A DNA stretch of 64,000 bases, from NCBI RefSeq assembly GCF_009827515.1, contig NZ_WTYO01000006.1, positions 86,616 through 150,615 of the forward strand, read 5' to 3'. The position numbers were made by a program, and so were the translations under genes. Origin of the DNA: Pelagerythrobacter marinus (GTDB lineage: Bacteria > Pseudomonadota > Alphaproteobacteria > Sphingomonadales > Sphingomonadaceae). Below the pieces are notes generated by a model that saw only the letters and a list, made by a program, of their open reading frames with translations, searched no databases and was not told where the DNA came from. Every line of letters starts with the position of its first letter. Position 1 is the first letter of the stretch. Below, piece after piece: positions 16,090 through 24,259 of this stretch.

Positions 16090-17508
16090 ATGAGCGAAGT
16101 ATCGTCCATCATCGCCGGCCTCGGCGCGGGCAGCGGCGTCGACATGGTCAAGCTGGCCAGCGACCTTGCCGACGCGCAGTTCGCGCTGCGCAACGACCGC
16201 CTCGCGGCACGCAGCGAGGAGCTGGAACGGCAGATCTCGGCCGCATCGTCGCTCAAGAACACGCTCTCGCTGCTGGCCAGCGCGCTGGGCGACCGCGTGC
16301 GCGCGGGCGACCTGGCGGTCCGGCCGCAGATCGCCAATCCCGCGGTGGCGACGGCGAGCAGCCCCGCCGGGACGATGGGATCGGGGTCCTACAGCCTCGA
16401 AGTCACCGCGCTGGCGCGCCGGCAGACGCTGGCCAGCCCGGCTTTCGCCGACCCGGCGGCCGCGGTCGGTTCGGGCACGCTGACGATCCGCTTTGGCGAA
16501 ACCGACGGCACCGCCTTCACCGCCGACGCGGGGCGGGCGGCGCTGGACATCGAGATCGCAAGCGGGGCGACGCTGGACGACGTGGCCGGCGCGATCAACG
16601 CGCAGAAGGCGGGCCTGACCGCCTATGTCGCGCAGACCGACCAGGGCGCGCAGCTCGTCGTCAAGGGCCCCGAGGGCGCGCAGAGCGGCTTCGTGATCGA
16701 GGCGACCGAAACGCCGGGCGAGGAAGGGCTCGCCGCGCTGGCCTGGGACCCGGGCGCAGGGGGCGACCCGGCGCGCCTGCTGGCCGCTTCGGCCGATGCC
16801 GAGTTCCGGCTCGACGGGCTGGCGATGACCAGCGCGACCAACGATGTCGGCACGGTCGCACCGGGCCTGTCGCTCAAGCTGACGGGCACCAATGCCGGCG
16901 CGCCGACGACGATCGACTTTCCCAGCCCGGTGGGCACGATCGCCAGTGCGATGCAGGACATCGTCAGCGCGCTGAACGAGGTCGTGACCGAGCTGAACGC
17001 GGCGACCGATCCGCTGTCGGGCGATCTCGCGCGCGACAGCGGCGCGCGCACGCTGAAGAAGACGCTGTCCGGCCTCGCCGGGATGGAGATCATGCCCAAT
17101 GCGCCCGAAGGGGCGCCGCGCACCCTGTCGGACCTGGGGCTGGCGATCGAGCGCGACGGCACGTTTCGCCTCGACACGACCCGTCTCGACGCCACGCTCG
17201 CGCGCGATCCCGGCGGGGTCGCGGCGATGTTCACCACCGGCCTCTACGGCGTCTACGCGACGGTGGACAAGATCTCGCGCGCGGCCTCGCGCACCGGCGA
17301 TCCCGGTTCGCTCGCCGGGTCGATCGCGCGCTACCAGTCGCAGTCGTCCGACATCTCGGACCAGGCGACCAAGCTGGCCGACCAGCAGGAACGCCTGCGG
17401 GCCAACATGATCGCGCGCTTTGCCAAGGCCGACACGCGCATCGCCTCGTCGCAATCGACGCTGTCGTTCCTGCAGTCGCAGATCGACGCCTGGAACGCGC
17501 GCGATTGA
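16090..17508 (+). CDS. fliD: Flagellar filament cap protein FliD
   Basis: Caps the filament tip and guides flagellin insertion. 472 residues. The N-terminal region (IIAGLGAGSGVDMVKLASDLADAQ in parts) and the C-terminal helical coil with RYQSQSSDISDQATKLADQ and RFAKADTRIASSQSTLSFL are typical. No signal peptide, as expected for a type III substrate. It starts 46 bases after flhB. The presence of FliD/FliS in an alphaproteobacterium points to the flagellar type of sphingomonads rather than the Caulobacter type. Confidence 0.92.
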   Translation: MSEVSSIIAGLGAGSGVDMVKLASDLADAQFALRNDRLAARSEELERQISAASSLKNTLSLLASALGDRVRAGDLAVRPQIANPAVATASSPAGTMGSGSYSLEVTALARRQTLASPAFADPAAAVGSGTLTIRFGETDGTAFTADAGRAALDIEIASGATLDDVAGAINAQKAGLTAYVAQTDQGAQLVVKGPEGAQSGFVIEATETPGEEGLAALAWDPGAGGDPARLLAASADAEFRLDGLAMTSATNDVGTVAPGLSLKLTGTNAGAPTTIDFPSPVGTIASAMQDIVSALNEVVTELNAATDPLSGDLARDSGARTLKKTLSGLAGMEIMPNAPEGAPRTLSDLGLAIERDGTFRLDTTRLDATLARDPGGVAAMFTTGLYGVYATVDKISRAASRTGDPGSLAGSIARYQSQSSDISDQATKLADQQERLRANMIARFAKADTRIASSQSTLSFLQSQIDAWNARD

Positions 17509-17509
17509 C

Positions 17510-17884
17510 ATGCTGGCGCTGACCGATCCGCACGAGGCCTATCGCCGCAGCGCCTTCGACGCGCGCGTCCAGGGCGGGGATTCGGCCGCGCTGGTCCAGC
17601 TGTGCCTGGAACAGGCGATCGCCGGGCTAGGCTCCGCGCTTTTCGCGCAGGAACGCGGCGATGCCTCGCTGCGCAGCAAGGCGCTGACGCGCACGCTGAC
17701 CGCGATCACCGCGCTGGAGATGGGGGTCGATCGCAACGCCCCGCTCGCGCAGGCGCTGCTCCAGGTCTACGGCGCGGCGCGCAAGGCCGTGCTCGACAGC
17801 GTGACCGATTTCAACGCGGACCTGCTGCAATCGGTGCGGCAGGATTTCCTCGACATCGAATCCGCGCTGCGCCCCGCCGGGTGA
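17510..17884 (+). CDS. fliS: Flagellin export chaperone FliS
   Basis: Binds the flagellin C terminus and prevents early polymerisation. 124 residues, a helical bundle; the N terminus DPHEAYRRSAFDARVQ and the block LVQLCLEQAIAGLGSAL match the family. The ATG lies one base after the fliD stop codon and is chosen because homology begins there. Last gene of the contiguous flagellar block. Confidence 0.88.
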   Translation: MLALTDPHEAYRRSAFDARVQGGDSAALVQLCLEQAIAGLGSALFAQERGDASLRSKALTRTLTAITALEMGVDRNAPLAQALLQVYGAARKAVLDSVTDFNADLLQSVRQDFLDIESALRPAG

Positions 17885-17937
17885 CGACAGAAAGTTACCG
17901 ATCCGGACGATGAAACGATTGCGGCTTACTTACCGTT

Positions 17938-17951
17938 GGGTTAATTAACCC
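17938..17951. promoter_or_regulatory. Perfect 14-bp palindrome GGGTTAATTAACCC
   Basis: AT-centred inverted repeat with no loop in the 167-base gap before the LuxR-type regulator, in an otherwise GC-rich setting. Its form suggests an operator for a dimeric regulator; which one cannot be told. It lies about 100 bases upstream of the proposed GTG start. Confidence 0.3.
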
Positions 17952-18051
17952 CGCGTTGGACGGGGTTCGATCGGGCTTGGGGGCACAGACCTGCCTATCT
18001 TCCTCATATAACAATGCGTCGCATTATCTGTGCGGGAACTGGGATCGATCA

Positions 18052-18696
18052 GTGAAGCCGGCAATGCAAGTGACCGACGCGGCGAGCGGGGGCCTCGTCC
18101 ATGTGATTGACCGCGATTCGCGGCGCCGGGCGGAGGTGTCGCGCGAATTGCTGGCGCTGGGCGTCCATGCCGAGATTTACGAGGATGCGGGCGAGTTCCT
18201 GCGCATGCTGCCCACGCGCGGCGCGGTCCTGATGGTCGAATCCGACGAAGGCACGCTGCCCGAATTCATGGGCCGGCTGCGCGCGCGGCAACGCTATTAC
18301 CCGGTCTCGCTCTATGCCGAGGCGCCAAGCCCCGACCGGGTCGTGCGCGCGATGCGCGAAGGGGCGATGGACTATCTCGCCTGGCCGTTCGAACCGGGCC
18401 TGTTCCAGGACACGCTTCGCCGCCTGAGCGAGGAAGGCGACCGGCAGCGCCGGATCGAGCGCGCGCGCGCCGATGCACGGGGCCGGGTGGAACAGTTGAC
18501 CGGGCGCGAACGCGACGTTCTGGTCGCCCTGCTGGACGGCAATTCGAACAAGCAGATCGCCGCGCTGCTCGACCTCAGCCCGCGCACGGTCGAGATCTAC
18601 CGCAAGAACGTGATGCGCAAGTTCGACGCCAAGTCCACGTCCGAAGCCGTGCGGATCGGCATCTATGCCGACTTGTGGGAGGCGCCGCCGGGCTGA
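18052..18696 (+). CDS. FixJ/LuxR-type regulator with degenerate receiver domain
   Basis: DNA-binding regulator of 214 residues from a GTG at 18052; ATG at 18064 and TTG at 17956 are alternatives. The N-terminal domain folds like a FixJ receiver (VHVIDRDSRRRAEVSRELL, EFLRMLPTRGAVLMVE) but the phospho-acceptor Asp is Glu63, the Thr/Ser is Ala and the signalling Lys is Trp (LAWPFE for EKPF). The C-terminal GerE helix-turn-helix is intact: LTGRERDVLVALLDGNSNKQ and ALLDLSPRTVEIYRKNV. It follows fliS and may serve motility control, which is inference. Its 3' end overlaps a convergent gene by 34 bases. Confidence 0.85.
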   Translation: MKPAMQVTDAASGGLVHVIDRDSRRRAEVSRELLALGVHAEIYEDAGEFLRMLPTRGAVLMVESDEGTLPEFMGRLRARQRYYPVSLYAEAPSPDRVVRAMREGAMDYLAWPFEPGLFQDTLRRLSEEGDRQRRIERARADARGRVEQLTGRERDVLVALLDGNSNKQIAALLDLSPRTVEIYRKNVMRKFDAKSTSEAVRIGIYADLWEAPPG

Positions 18697-19103
18697 CCCG
18701 TCCCCCCGGGGGCGAGGTTCAGCAGGAAGGCGCACCAGGCCAGCGCCAGCGCGCGCGCGGGCGACGAAGCGCGCACGCGCGCTTCGCCCGATTGCCCTTC
18801 CAGCCACACCCGCGCGCCGGCTTCGCGCGCGCCGCGGGCCACGATCTCGTGCCGCAGCGTCCCGCCGACCAGCGCCGCCGCGGCCGTTTCCCATGCCCCG
18901 CGCTCCAGCAATTGCTCGAAAGCCTCCTCGTCCATCGGGCAGGCGGTCAGCCGGTCGAACGGGGGCGGGGTCAGGGCGGCGAGATGGAACGCGTGGCGCA
19001 GGCAGTTTTCCAGCCGGGCATCGCCCTCCATGCGGGCGGACAGGCGGGCGATGCCGTCGAACCACGTCGCCGCGTCGAGGCGGGCATTATCGTACGCTTC
19101 CAT
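18663..19103 (-). CDS. Hypothetical protein, 146 residues
   Basis: No family recognised. Codon third positions are strongly GC, as in real genes here. The ATG at 19103 has a GGAAGGGG stretch upstream; the frame remains open to 19250 but that part looks non-coding. Sequence begins MEAYDNARLDAATWFDGIA, contains LENCLRHAFHLAALTPP and EAFEQLLERGAWETAAAALV, so mainly helical, soluble and Ala-rich, without signal peptide. It converges on and overlaps the LuxR-type regulator. Confidence 0.6.
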   Translation of the reverse strand: MEAYDNARLDAATWFDGIARLSARMEGDARLENCLRHAFHLAALTPPPFDRLTACPMDEEAFEQLLERGAWETAAAALVGGTLRHEIVARGAREAGARVWLEGQSGEARVRASSPARALALAWCAFLLNLAPGGTGQPGGASHKSA

Positions 19104-19312
19104 CAGGGCAGGCCCCTTCCGGCTTGGAATCGAACATACACCGATAGGGGGGCGAGGGTTAGCGTTCTGTTTCGGGCGGAGTAGCGGGCGCATTCCGGGT
19201 GGAATCCCCCAGCCGGCCCAATGTTCCCGAAAAGCGCGGCGTTTCCGCAAGGCGCGGCGAAAATCTGTTCATGGCCCTCCCCGAAGCCCGCAAAACGCTG
19301 TTCGGCGCATTG

Positions 19313-19330
19313 CTGTCACATGGCGTTCAT
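19313..19330 (+). promoter_or_regulatory. Candidate Pho box
   Basis: CTGTCAC, four bases, CGTTCAT: two direct 7-mers in the PhoB arrangement (CTGTCAT-N4-CTGTCAT), matching 6/7 and 5/7. It lies 49 bases upstream of the PhoX-like gene start, where a Pho box would overlap the -35 region. PhoX genes are classical PhoB targets, which supports the reading. Confidence 0.45.
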
Positions 19331-19378
19331 GCTGCTAGGGCAGTCCTGTCCGCAACGCCACGCAGGATAACTTTACTT

Positions 19379-20710
19379 ATGTCATATTCCGCCAGCCGCC
19401 GCACGTTCCTCGCCGCCACCGGTTCCGCCTTCGCCGGGCTCCTGGCATCGGGCTGCACGACCACCGGCGCCCGCGCCGGGGGCGCCGCCATGGCCGCCGG
19501 CTACGGGCCGCTGCGCCCCGATCCGGCCGGGGTGATGGACCTGCCCGAGGGCTTCACCTACCGCGTGATCTCCAGCCTGGGGGAGGCGATGGACGACGGC
19601 TTCACCGTGCCCGACGCGGCCGACGGCATGGGCTGTTTCGACCTCGGCGGCGGCAGGCTCGCGCTCGTGCGCAACCACGAGCTGGTGCCGGGCAAGGACG
19701 GGGGCGGGGTCGTGGGCCCGGCCTTCGACACCGTGGGCAGGAGCCTGGTGCCCCTGCCGGGCGGCACGACCACGCTGGTCCTCGATGCTGAAACCCTGGC
19801 GGTCGAGCGGCAGTATCGCTCGCTCGCCGGGACGATCCGCAACTGCGCCGGCGGGATCACGCCCTGGGGCAGCTGGCTGACGTGCGAGGAGGCGCCGGCG
19901 CGCGCCGACGGGCGGATCAACCAGGATCACGGGTGGACGTTCGAAGTGCCCGCCGATGCGCCCGGGCTGGTCGACCCGGTGCCGCTGAAGGCCATGGGCC
20001 GCTTCAACCACGAGGCGGCCTGCGTCGATCCGGCGACCGGCATCGTCTACCAGACCGAGGATCGCGACGACAGCCTGCTCTATCGCTTCATCCCGAACGT
20101 GCCGGGAAAGCTGGCCGAGGGCGGGCGGCTCCAGGCGCTGGCGATCGTCGGCGCACCGGCGGACACGCGCAACTGGGCCGACGCAGGCGCGCCCTGGCCC
20201 ACCGGTAGCTGGGCCGATGCGCGCTGGATCGACCTCGACGACGTGGAATCGCCCGAAGACGACCTGCGCCGGCGCGGCGCGGCGGACGGCGCGGCATTGT
20301 TCGCGCGCGGCGAAGGCATCCACATGGGCGATGGCGAGCTCTATTTCTGCTGCACCAGCGGCGGCGCGGCCCGGCTGGGCCAGATCTTCCGCCTCGTCCC
20401 CGGGCGCGGCGGGGCGGCCGACCGGCTGCAGCTGTTCTTCGAATCGACCAGTCCCGACCAGTTCAACTACGGCGACAACCTGACCGTGGGCCCGAACGGC
20501 CACCTGGTCGTGTGCGAGGACCAGTACACCGAGGTCGTGACCAACCACCTGCGCGGGATCACGCCAGAGGGCACGGCCTATCCGCTCGCGCTGCTGCACA
20601 TGCAGACCGAGTGGGCGGGGGCCTGTTTCTCGCCCGACGGGCGGACGCTGTTCGTCAATGCCTACAGCCCCACGCGCACGTTCGCGATCACCGGCCCCTG
20701 GATCGCCTGA
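19379..20710 (+). CDS. phoX: PhoX-family (DUF839) exported phosphatase-like protein
   Basis: Predicted exported calcium/iron-dependent phosphatase or related beta-propeller protein. 443 residues from the ATG at 19379. The N terminus has a Tat motif SRRTFLA (residues 6-12) and a lipobox ASGC with Cys26, so it is probably a Tat-exported lipoprotein. Family blocks are MGCFDLGGGRLALVRNHEL, NCAGGITPWGSWLTCEE and GRFNHEAACVDPATGIVYQT, plus NLTVGPNGHLVVCED. It is shorter than the 600-700-residue PhoX of pseudomonads, so substrate is uncertain. A candidate Pho box lies upstream. Confidence 0.82.
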   Translation: MSYSASRRTFLAATGSAFAGLLASGCTTTGARAGGAAMAAGYGPLRPDPAGVMDLPEGFTYRVISSLGEAMDDGFTVPDAADGMGCFDLGGGRLALVRNHELVPGKDGGGVVGPAFDTVGRSLVPLPGGTTTLVLDAETLAVERQYRSLAGTIRNCAGGITPWGSWLTCEEAPARADGRINQDHGWTFEVPADAPGLVDPVPLKAMGRFNHEAACVDPATGIVYQTEDRDDSLLYRFIPNVPGKLAEGGRLQALAIVGAPADTRNWADAGAPWPTGSWADARWIDLDDVESPEDDLRRRGAADGAALFARGEGIHMGDGELYFCCTSGGAARLGQIFRLVPGRGGAADRLQLFFESTSPDQFNYGDNLTVGPNGHLVVCEDQYTEVVTNHLRGITPEGTAYPLALLHMQTEWAGACFSPDGRTLFVNAYSPTRTFAITGPWIA

Positions 20711-20720
20711 TCCTCGATCC

Positions 20721-20747
20721 GGCGCGGCGGCTTGCCACTGCCGCGCC
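20721..20747 (+). terminator. Hairpin downstream of the PhoX-like gene
   Basis: Perfect 8-bp stem GGCGCGGC (20721-20728) with GCCGCGCC (20740-20747). No T-run follows, so an intrinsic terminator role is uncertain. Confidence 0.35.
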
Positions 20748-20755
20748 GCCCCCGC

Positions 20756-21331
20756 ATGACGGGCGCCATGTCCTCGCTGTTCTTCGGTTTCATCGCGGTT
20801 CTCCTGGGCACGGTCGGCGCGCGCGACCAGCTGACGGTGGCGCAGGTTTCCGCCGTTTCGCGGCGCGGGCCCGGCGTGCTGGCCGCGGCGGCGATCAGCG
20901 CGACCGTTTCGGCCATGGCCATGGCGCTCGCGGGCCAGGCGATGTCCGGCCTCCTGCCCGCGGCGGGCAAGACGATGCTGGTCGCCTTCGCACTCGGCTT
21001 CGCCGCGATCGAGCTGGCGCTGCCGGTGCGCCAGGCGCGGGCGCGCGAGCCGACCCGGTCGGTCGCGGCGATCGCGATCGTCCTCTTCGCCCGGCAACTG
21101 GGCGACGCGGCGCGTTTCATCGTCTTCGCCATTGCGGCCGCGACCGGGGCGCCGCTCTGGGCCGGGGTCGGCGGAGCGCTCGGCGGGATACTGGCGCTGG
21201 CCGCCGGCTGGGCCGCGGGCGAGGGCGGTCTCGCCGCACTGCCCCTGCGCGCGCTGCGGCTGGCGCTGGGAGCTATCGTCCTCGCCGCGGCGGTCGCCGT
21301 CGGCCTCGGCGCGAGGGGGATCATCGGTTGA
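20756..21331 (+). CDS. Membrane protein resembling GDT1/TMEM165 (UPF0016) family, degenerate
   Basis: 191 residues, about six hydrophobic helices in two similar halves, as in UPF0016 manganese/calcium transporters. In that family each half carries E-x-G-D-K/R-S/T. Here the first half reads GTVGARDQLT and the second RQLGDAARF, so the glutamates are missing and only one Gly-Asp remains. Start ATG at 20756 or 20768; no strong Shine-Dalgarno. Transport of Mn2+ is therefore doubtful. Nearby dps would fit a metal or oxidative theme. Confidence 0.6.
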   Translation: MTGAMSSLFFGFIAVLLGTVGARDQLTVAQVSAVSRRGPGVLAAAAISATVSAMAMALAGQAMSGLLPAAGKTMLVAFALGFAAIELALPVRQARAREPTRSVAAIAIVLFARQLGDAARFIVFAIAAATGAPLWAGVGGALGGILALAAGWAAGEGGLAALPLRALRLALGAIVLAAAVAVGLGARGIIG

Positions 21332-21367
21332 TCGACCCACTCGATCACACAGAGCGGCCGACCTCGC

Positions 21368-21392
21368 GAAACCGTTTGCCGATCCGGCCGTT
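21368..21392 (+). promoter_or_regulatory. Candidate EcfG (general stress) promoter for dps
   Basis: GAAAC at 21368-21372, 16 bases, CGTT at 21389-21392. The EcfG consensus is GGAAC-N16/17-CGTT; one mismatch. The dps ATG is 41 bases further on with an AAGGAGG ribosome site. Dps is a known general stress response target in alphaproteobacteria. Confidence 0.4.
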
Positions 21393-21432
21393 GGGATAAC
21401 AAGTATCAACGCGAAGGAGGGATATTCTCACG

Positions 21433-21894
21433 ATGAGCACGACGGGCGACAATTCGAAGAAGGCGCTGGTGAGCGCGCTGAACGGCGCGCTGGCGGACAC
21501 GCTGGCGCTCTACGTCAAGACCAAGAACTTCCACTGGCACGTCGCGGGCCCGCGCTTTCGCGACCTGCACCTGCTGTTCGACGAGCAGGCGGCCCAGCTG
21601 ATCGGCACGGTGGACCTGATCGGCGAGCGGGTGCGGAAGAACGGCGCGCCGACGCTGACCTCGATCGGTTCGATCGGCAATGCCACCGGCGTATCCGACC
21701 AGGACGATACCTCGCTGGAAGCCGACACGATGGTGAAGGAACTGCGCGACGACAACCGCAAGCTCCACGACCGGCTGAACGAAGTAAAGGAAGCGGCCGA
21801 GGAAGCCGGCGACAATGCCACCAGCGGGATCGTGGACGACTGGATCGACCAGGCCGAAGAACGGATCTGGTTCCTTTCGCAGACGCTGAAGTAA
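21433..21894 (+). CDS. dps: Dps-family ferritin-like DNA-protection protein
   Basis: Forms a 12-mer that oxidises and stores iron using peroxide and protects DNA in stress. 153 residues, usual length. The ferroxidase signature is at about 31-52: KNFHWHVAGPRFRDLHLLFD with His34/His36, His46 and Asp50, then the partner acidic residues in DLIGERVRK. Strong AAGGAGG Shine-Dalgarno. Followed by a terminator hairpin at 21917-21952. Confidence 0.95.
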   Translation: MSTTGDNSKKALVSALNGALADTLALYVKTKNFHWHVAGPRFRDLHLLFDEQAAQLIGTVDLIGERVRKNGAPTLTSIGSIGNATGVSDQDDTSLEADTMVKELRDDNRKLHDRLNEVKEAAEEAGDNATSGIVDDWIDQAEERIWFLSQTLK

Positions 21895-21916
21895 CGCCCG
21901 CCCCTTTTTTGCGATG

Positions 21917-21952
21917 AAAGCCCGCACGCGGCGCTTGGCCGCGGCGGGCTTT
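21917..21952 (+). terminator. Terminator after dps
   Basis: AAAGCCCGC (21917-21925) pairs with GCGGGCTTT (21944-21952), with further internal GC pairs (GCGGC/GCCGC). Its T-run is inside the stem. The hairpin covers the ATG at 21914, so the next gene most likely starts after it. Confidence 0.6.
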
Positions 21953-22591
21953 ATGCTATTTGCTGCGGCCGTGAAGAACGCGAACGTGATCGAGGGGGCC
22001 GGCGATGCGCGCGTGGCCGAGTGGCTGGGCGACAGGCTCGACGCCGCGCTGGGCGGCACCGCCGGGACCGTGGCGGTTACCCTGCCCGGCGGATCGACCC
22101 CCTTTCCCATTCTCGAACGGCTGCAGGAACGCGCGATCGACTGGTCGCGGGTGGAGGTCTGGCCCGGCGACGACCGGATCGTTCCCGAAGATCACCCGGC
22201 CAGCAACACCGGCCGCATCCGCGCCGCGCTGGAGCCGCTGGGCGCGCGGATCGTCCCGCTGGAAGAAGACGCCGCGCCGCCGCGCTTCGCGATCGCCTGG
22301 CTGGGCATGGGGGCGGACGGGCACATCGCCTCGCTGTTTCCCAATACCGATCCGCGGCCCGACGATCCGCGCCCGGTGCGCCGCTTGACGCCTGACCCCC
22401 TGCCGCCGGAGGCGCCTTTCGACCGGATCACGCTGACGATCCCGGCGCTGCTGGCGAGCGAGGAGATCATGTTCGTCATCCGCGGGGCGGACAAGCGGAC
22501 GGTGTTCGACGGCGCCCTGCGCGGCGAGCACGACCTGCCCGTGGCGCGCCTGCTGGCCGCGGCCCGGCAACCCGTTACGTGCTTCGCCTGA
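21953..22591 (+). CDS. pgl: 6-phosphogluconolactonase
   Basis: Hydrolyses 6-phosphogluconolactone in the pentose-phosphate/Entner-Doudoroff entry. 212 residues from ATG 21953; GTG 21971 is equally possible, and ATG 21914 lies inside the dps terminator. Family blocks: TVAVTLPGGSTPFPILERL, VEVWPGDDRIVPEDHPASN and WLGMGADGHIASLFPNT. The C terminus IRGADKRTVFDGAL is typical. Overlaps the Nudix gene by 13 bases. Confidence 0.92.
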   Translation: MLFAAAVKNANVIEGAGDARVAEWLGDRLDAALGGTAGTVAVTLPGGSTPFPILERLQERAIDWSRVEVWPGDDRIVPEDHPASNTGRIRAALEPLGARIVPLEEDAAPPRFAIAWLGMGADGHIASLFPNTDPRPDDPRPVRRLTPDPLPPEAPFDRITLTIPALLASEEIMFVIRGADKRTVFDGALRGEHDLPVARLLAAARQPVTCFA

Positions 22592-23046
22592 TCCCTCCCC
22601 CGGCGCACCGCCTCGCGCTGCGCCTGGCCCATGCCGCGCGCAAGCGCTGGTGGCGCCTGACCCGGCCGACGCTGGAAAGCTGCGCGGTGATCGCCTGCGA
22701 TATCGAGGGGCGGCTGCTGCTCGTGCGGCTCAGCTACGGCACCGGCAACTGGTCGTTGCCGATCGGCGGGGTGAAGCGGCGCGAGACGCCCGAGGAAGCG
22801 GCCCGGCGCGAACTGCGCGAGGAAACCGGGGTCGAGGCCCATGCCATGGCCCTGCTCGGCGTGCGGAACGAGGAACTGCACGGCGCGGTCCACCGGCTGC
22901 ACATCTTCGCCACCCAGGTCGCCGGGCATCCCCGGCCCGACCGGCGCGAAGTGCTGGAGGCGCGGTTCTTCCCCCCGCATTCGCTTCCCGAGCCGCTCGA
23001 CGAGCGCACCCGCCTCAAGATCGCGCTCTGGCGCCAGCGGTCATAG
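22579..23046 (+). CDS. Nudix hydrolase
   Basis: 155 residues from a GTG at 22579, overlapping pgl and thus probably co-translated. The Nudix box spans 63-85 (GGVKRRE, then RELREETG at 77-84) and is complete, so it should hydrolyse a nucleoside diphosphate linked to X; the substrate is not predictable. The N terminus is basic and amphipathic (RLALRLAHAARKRWWRL), which may help membrane or RNA contact. The stop converges with dinB, overlapping six bases. Confidence 0.9.
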   Translation: MLRLIPPPAHRLALRLAHAARKRWWRLTRPTLESCAVIACDIEGRLLLVRLSYGTGNWSLPIGGVKRRETPEEAARRELREETGVEAHAMALLGVRNEELHGAVHRLHIFATQVAGHPRPDRREVLEARFFPPHSLPEPLDERTRLKIALWRQRS

Positions 23047-24195
23047 CAGCGACAGCTGGGCGCTGTCGCGCGCGGCCTCTTCCTCCGGCATCCCGGGCCG
23101 ATCGAGGCCGGACAGGGTCAGGCCCATCAGCCGGATCGGCAGCGGCAGGGGCAGCAGGTTGTCGAGCAGCTCGTGCCCGATCCGGGCGAACTCGCGCTTG
23201 TCCGCGACGTCGCGCGGCAGGCTGCGCGAACGGGTCACGATGCGGAAATCGGTGTATTTCATCTTCAGCGTGACCGTGCGCCCGCGCGCCTCGGCCCGCT
23301 CGATCCTGTCCCACACGATATCGACGATCCCGTCCAGCGCCGCGCGCAGGGCATGGCCCGTCGAAATGTCCTCGCGGTACGTCCGCTCTCCGCCCACCGA
23401 CTTGCGGATGCGGTTGGTCCGCACCGGGCGCAGGTCCACCCCGCGCGCCGCGCGATAGAGGTAATCGGCGAAGCTGCCGAAATGCGCGCGCAGGAAGGCG
23501 ATGTCCTTCGCCGCCAGGTCGGCCCCGGTCTCGATCCCCAGCCGGGCCATCTTCTCCGCCCCCTTGGGCCCGACCCCGTGGAACCGGCGCACCGGCAGGC
23601 GCGCGACGAAGGCCGCCCCTTCGCCCGGGCGAATCACGCACAGGCCGTCGGGCTTGTTCTGGTCGCTGGCGATCTTGGCCAGGAACTTGTTGTACGAAAC
23701 GCCGGCACTGGCGGTCAGGCCCGTTTCCTCGCGGATCGCGGCGCGGATCATCTGCGCGATCCGGGTGGCCGAACCGATGCCGTGCAGGTCCTCGGTCACG
23801 TCGAGATAGGCCTCGTCCAGGCTCAGCGGTTCGACCAGCGGGGTGTGGTGGCGAAAGATCGCCCGGATCTGCTGCGAAACCTGCTTGTAGACGTCGAACC
23901 GGTGGCGCACGAAGACCAGGCCCGGACACAGCCGCCGCGCGGTGACCGACGGCATGGCGCTGCACACGCCGAACTTGCGCGCCTCGTAACTGGCGGCCGC
24001 GACCACGCCCCGGCCGCCCGCGCCGCCGACGGCGACCGGCTTGCCGCGCAGTTCCGGGTGGTCGCGCTGCTCGACGCTGGCGAAGAAGGCATCCATGTCG
24101 ACGTGGATGATCTTGCGCAGCCCCGCGGCCTCGTCGGATTCGGGCTCCTGCCCGTCGGGCCCGTCGCCGGCCGGATTGTCGATCGCGTGATCCAT
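23041..24195 (-). CDS. dinB: DNA polymerase IV (Y family)
   Basis: Error-prone translesion polymerase. 384 residues. Palm-domain catalytic motifs are DMDAFFASVEQ (Asp33/Asp35) and SLDEAYLD (Asp127/Glu128); helix-hairpin-helix VRRFHGVGPKGAEKMARLG follows, then the little-finger domain. The C terminus ends QLSLL, the beta-clamp binding peptide. The N-terminal 25 residues are an acidic extension, so the true start may be slightly later. No LexA box (GAACN7GTTC) is obvious directly upstream. Confidence 0.96.
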   Translation of the reverse strand: MDHAIDNPAGDGPDGQEPESDEAAGLRKIIHVDMDAFFASVEQRDHPELRGKPVAVGGAGGRGVVAAASYEARKFGVCSAMPSVTARRLCPGLVFVRHRFDVYKQVSQQIRAIFRHHTPLVEPLSLDEAYLDVTEDLHGIGSATRIAQMIRAAIREETGLTASAGVSYNKFLAKIASDQNKPDGLCVIRPGEGAAFVARLPVRRFHGVGPKGAEKMARLGIETGADLAAKDIAFLRAHFGSFADYLYRAARGVDLRPVRTNRIRKSVGGERTYREDISTGHALRAALDGIVDIVWDRIERAEARGRTVTLKMKYTDFRIVTRSRSLPRDVADKREFARIGHELLDNLLPLPLPIRLMGLTLSGLDRPGMPEEEAARDSAQLSLL

Positions 24196-24259
24196 CCGTT
24201 CCGGATTACTTCACCGGGTTGCAAAGCGGAACCGTTCGCCGCACAGGCCACCTGTGCAG

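Noticed and set aside
17978..17995. Sigma-54-like GG-N10-GC element before the LuxR-type regulator
   Set aside because: Spacing can be made to fit only by shifting within a G run and the flanking consensus does not match.
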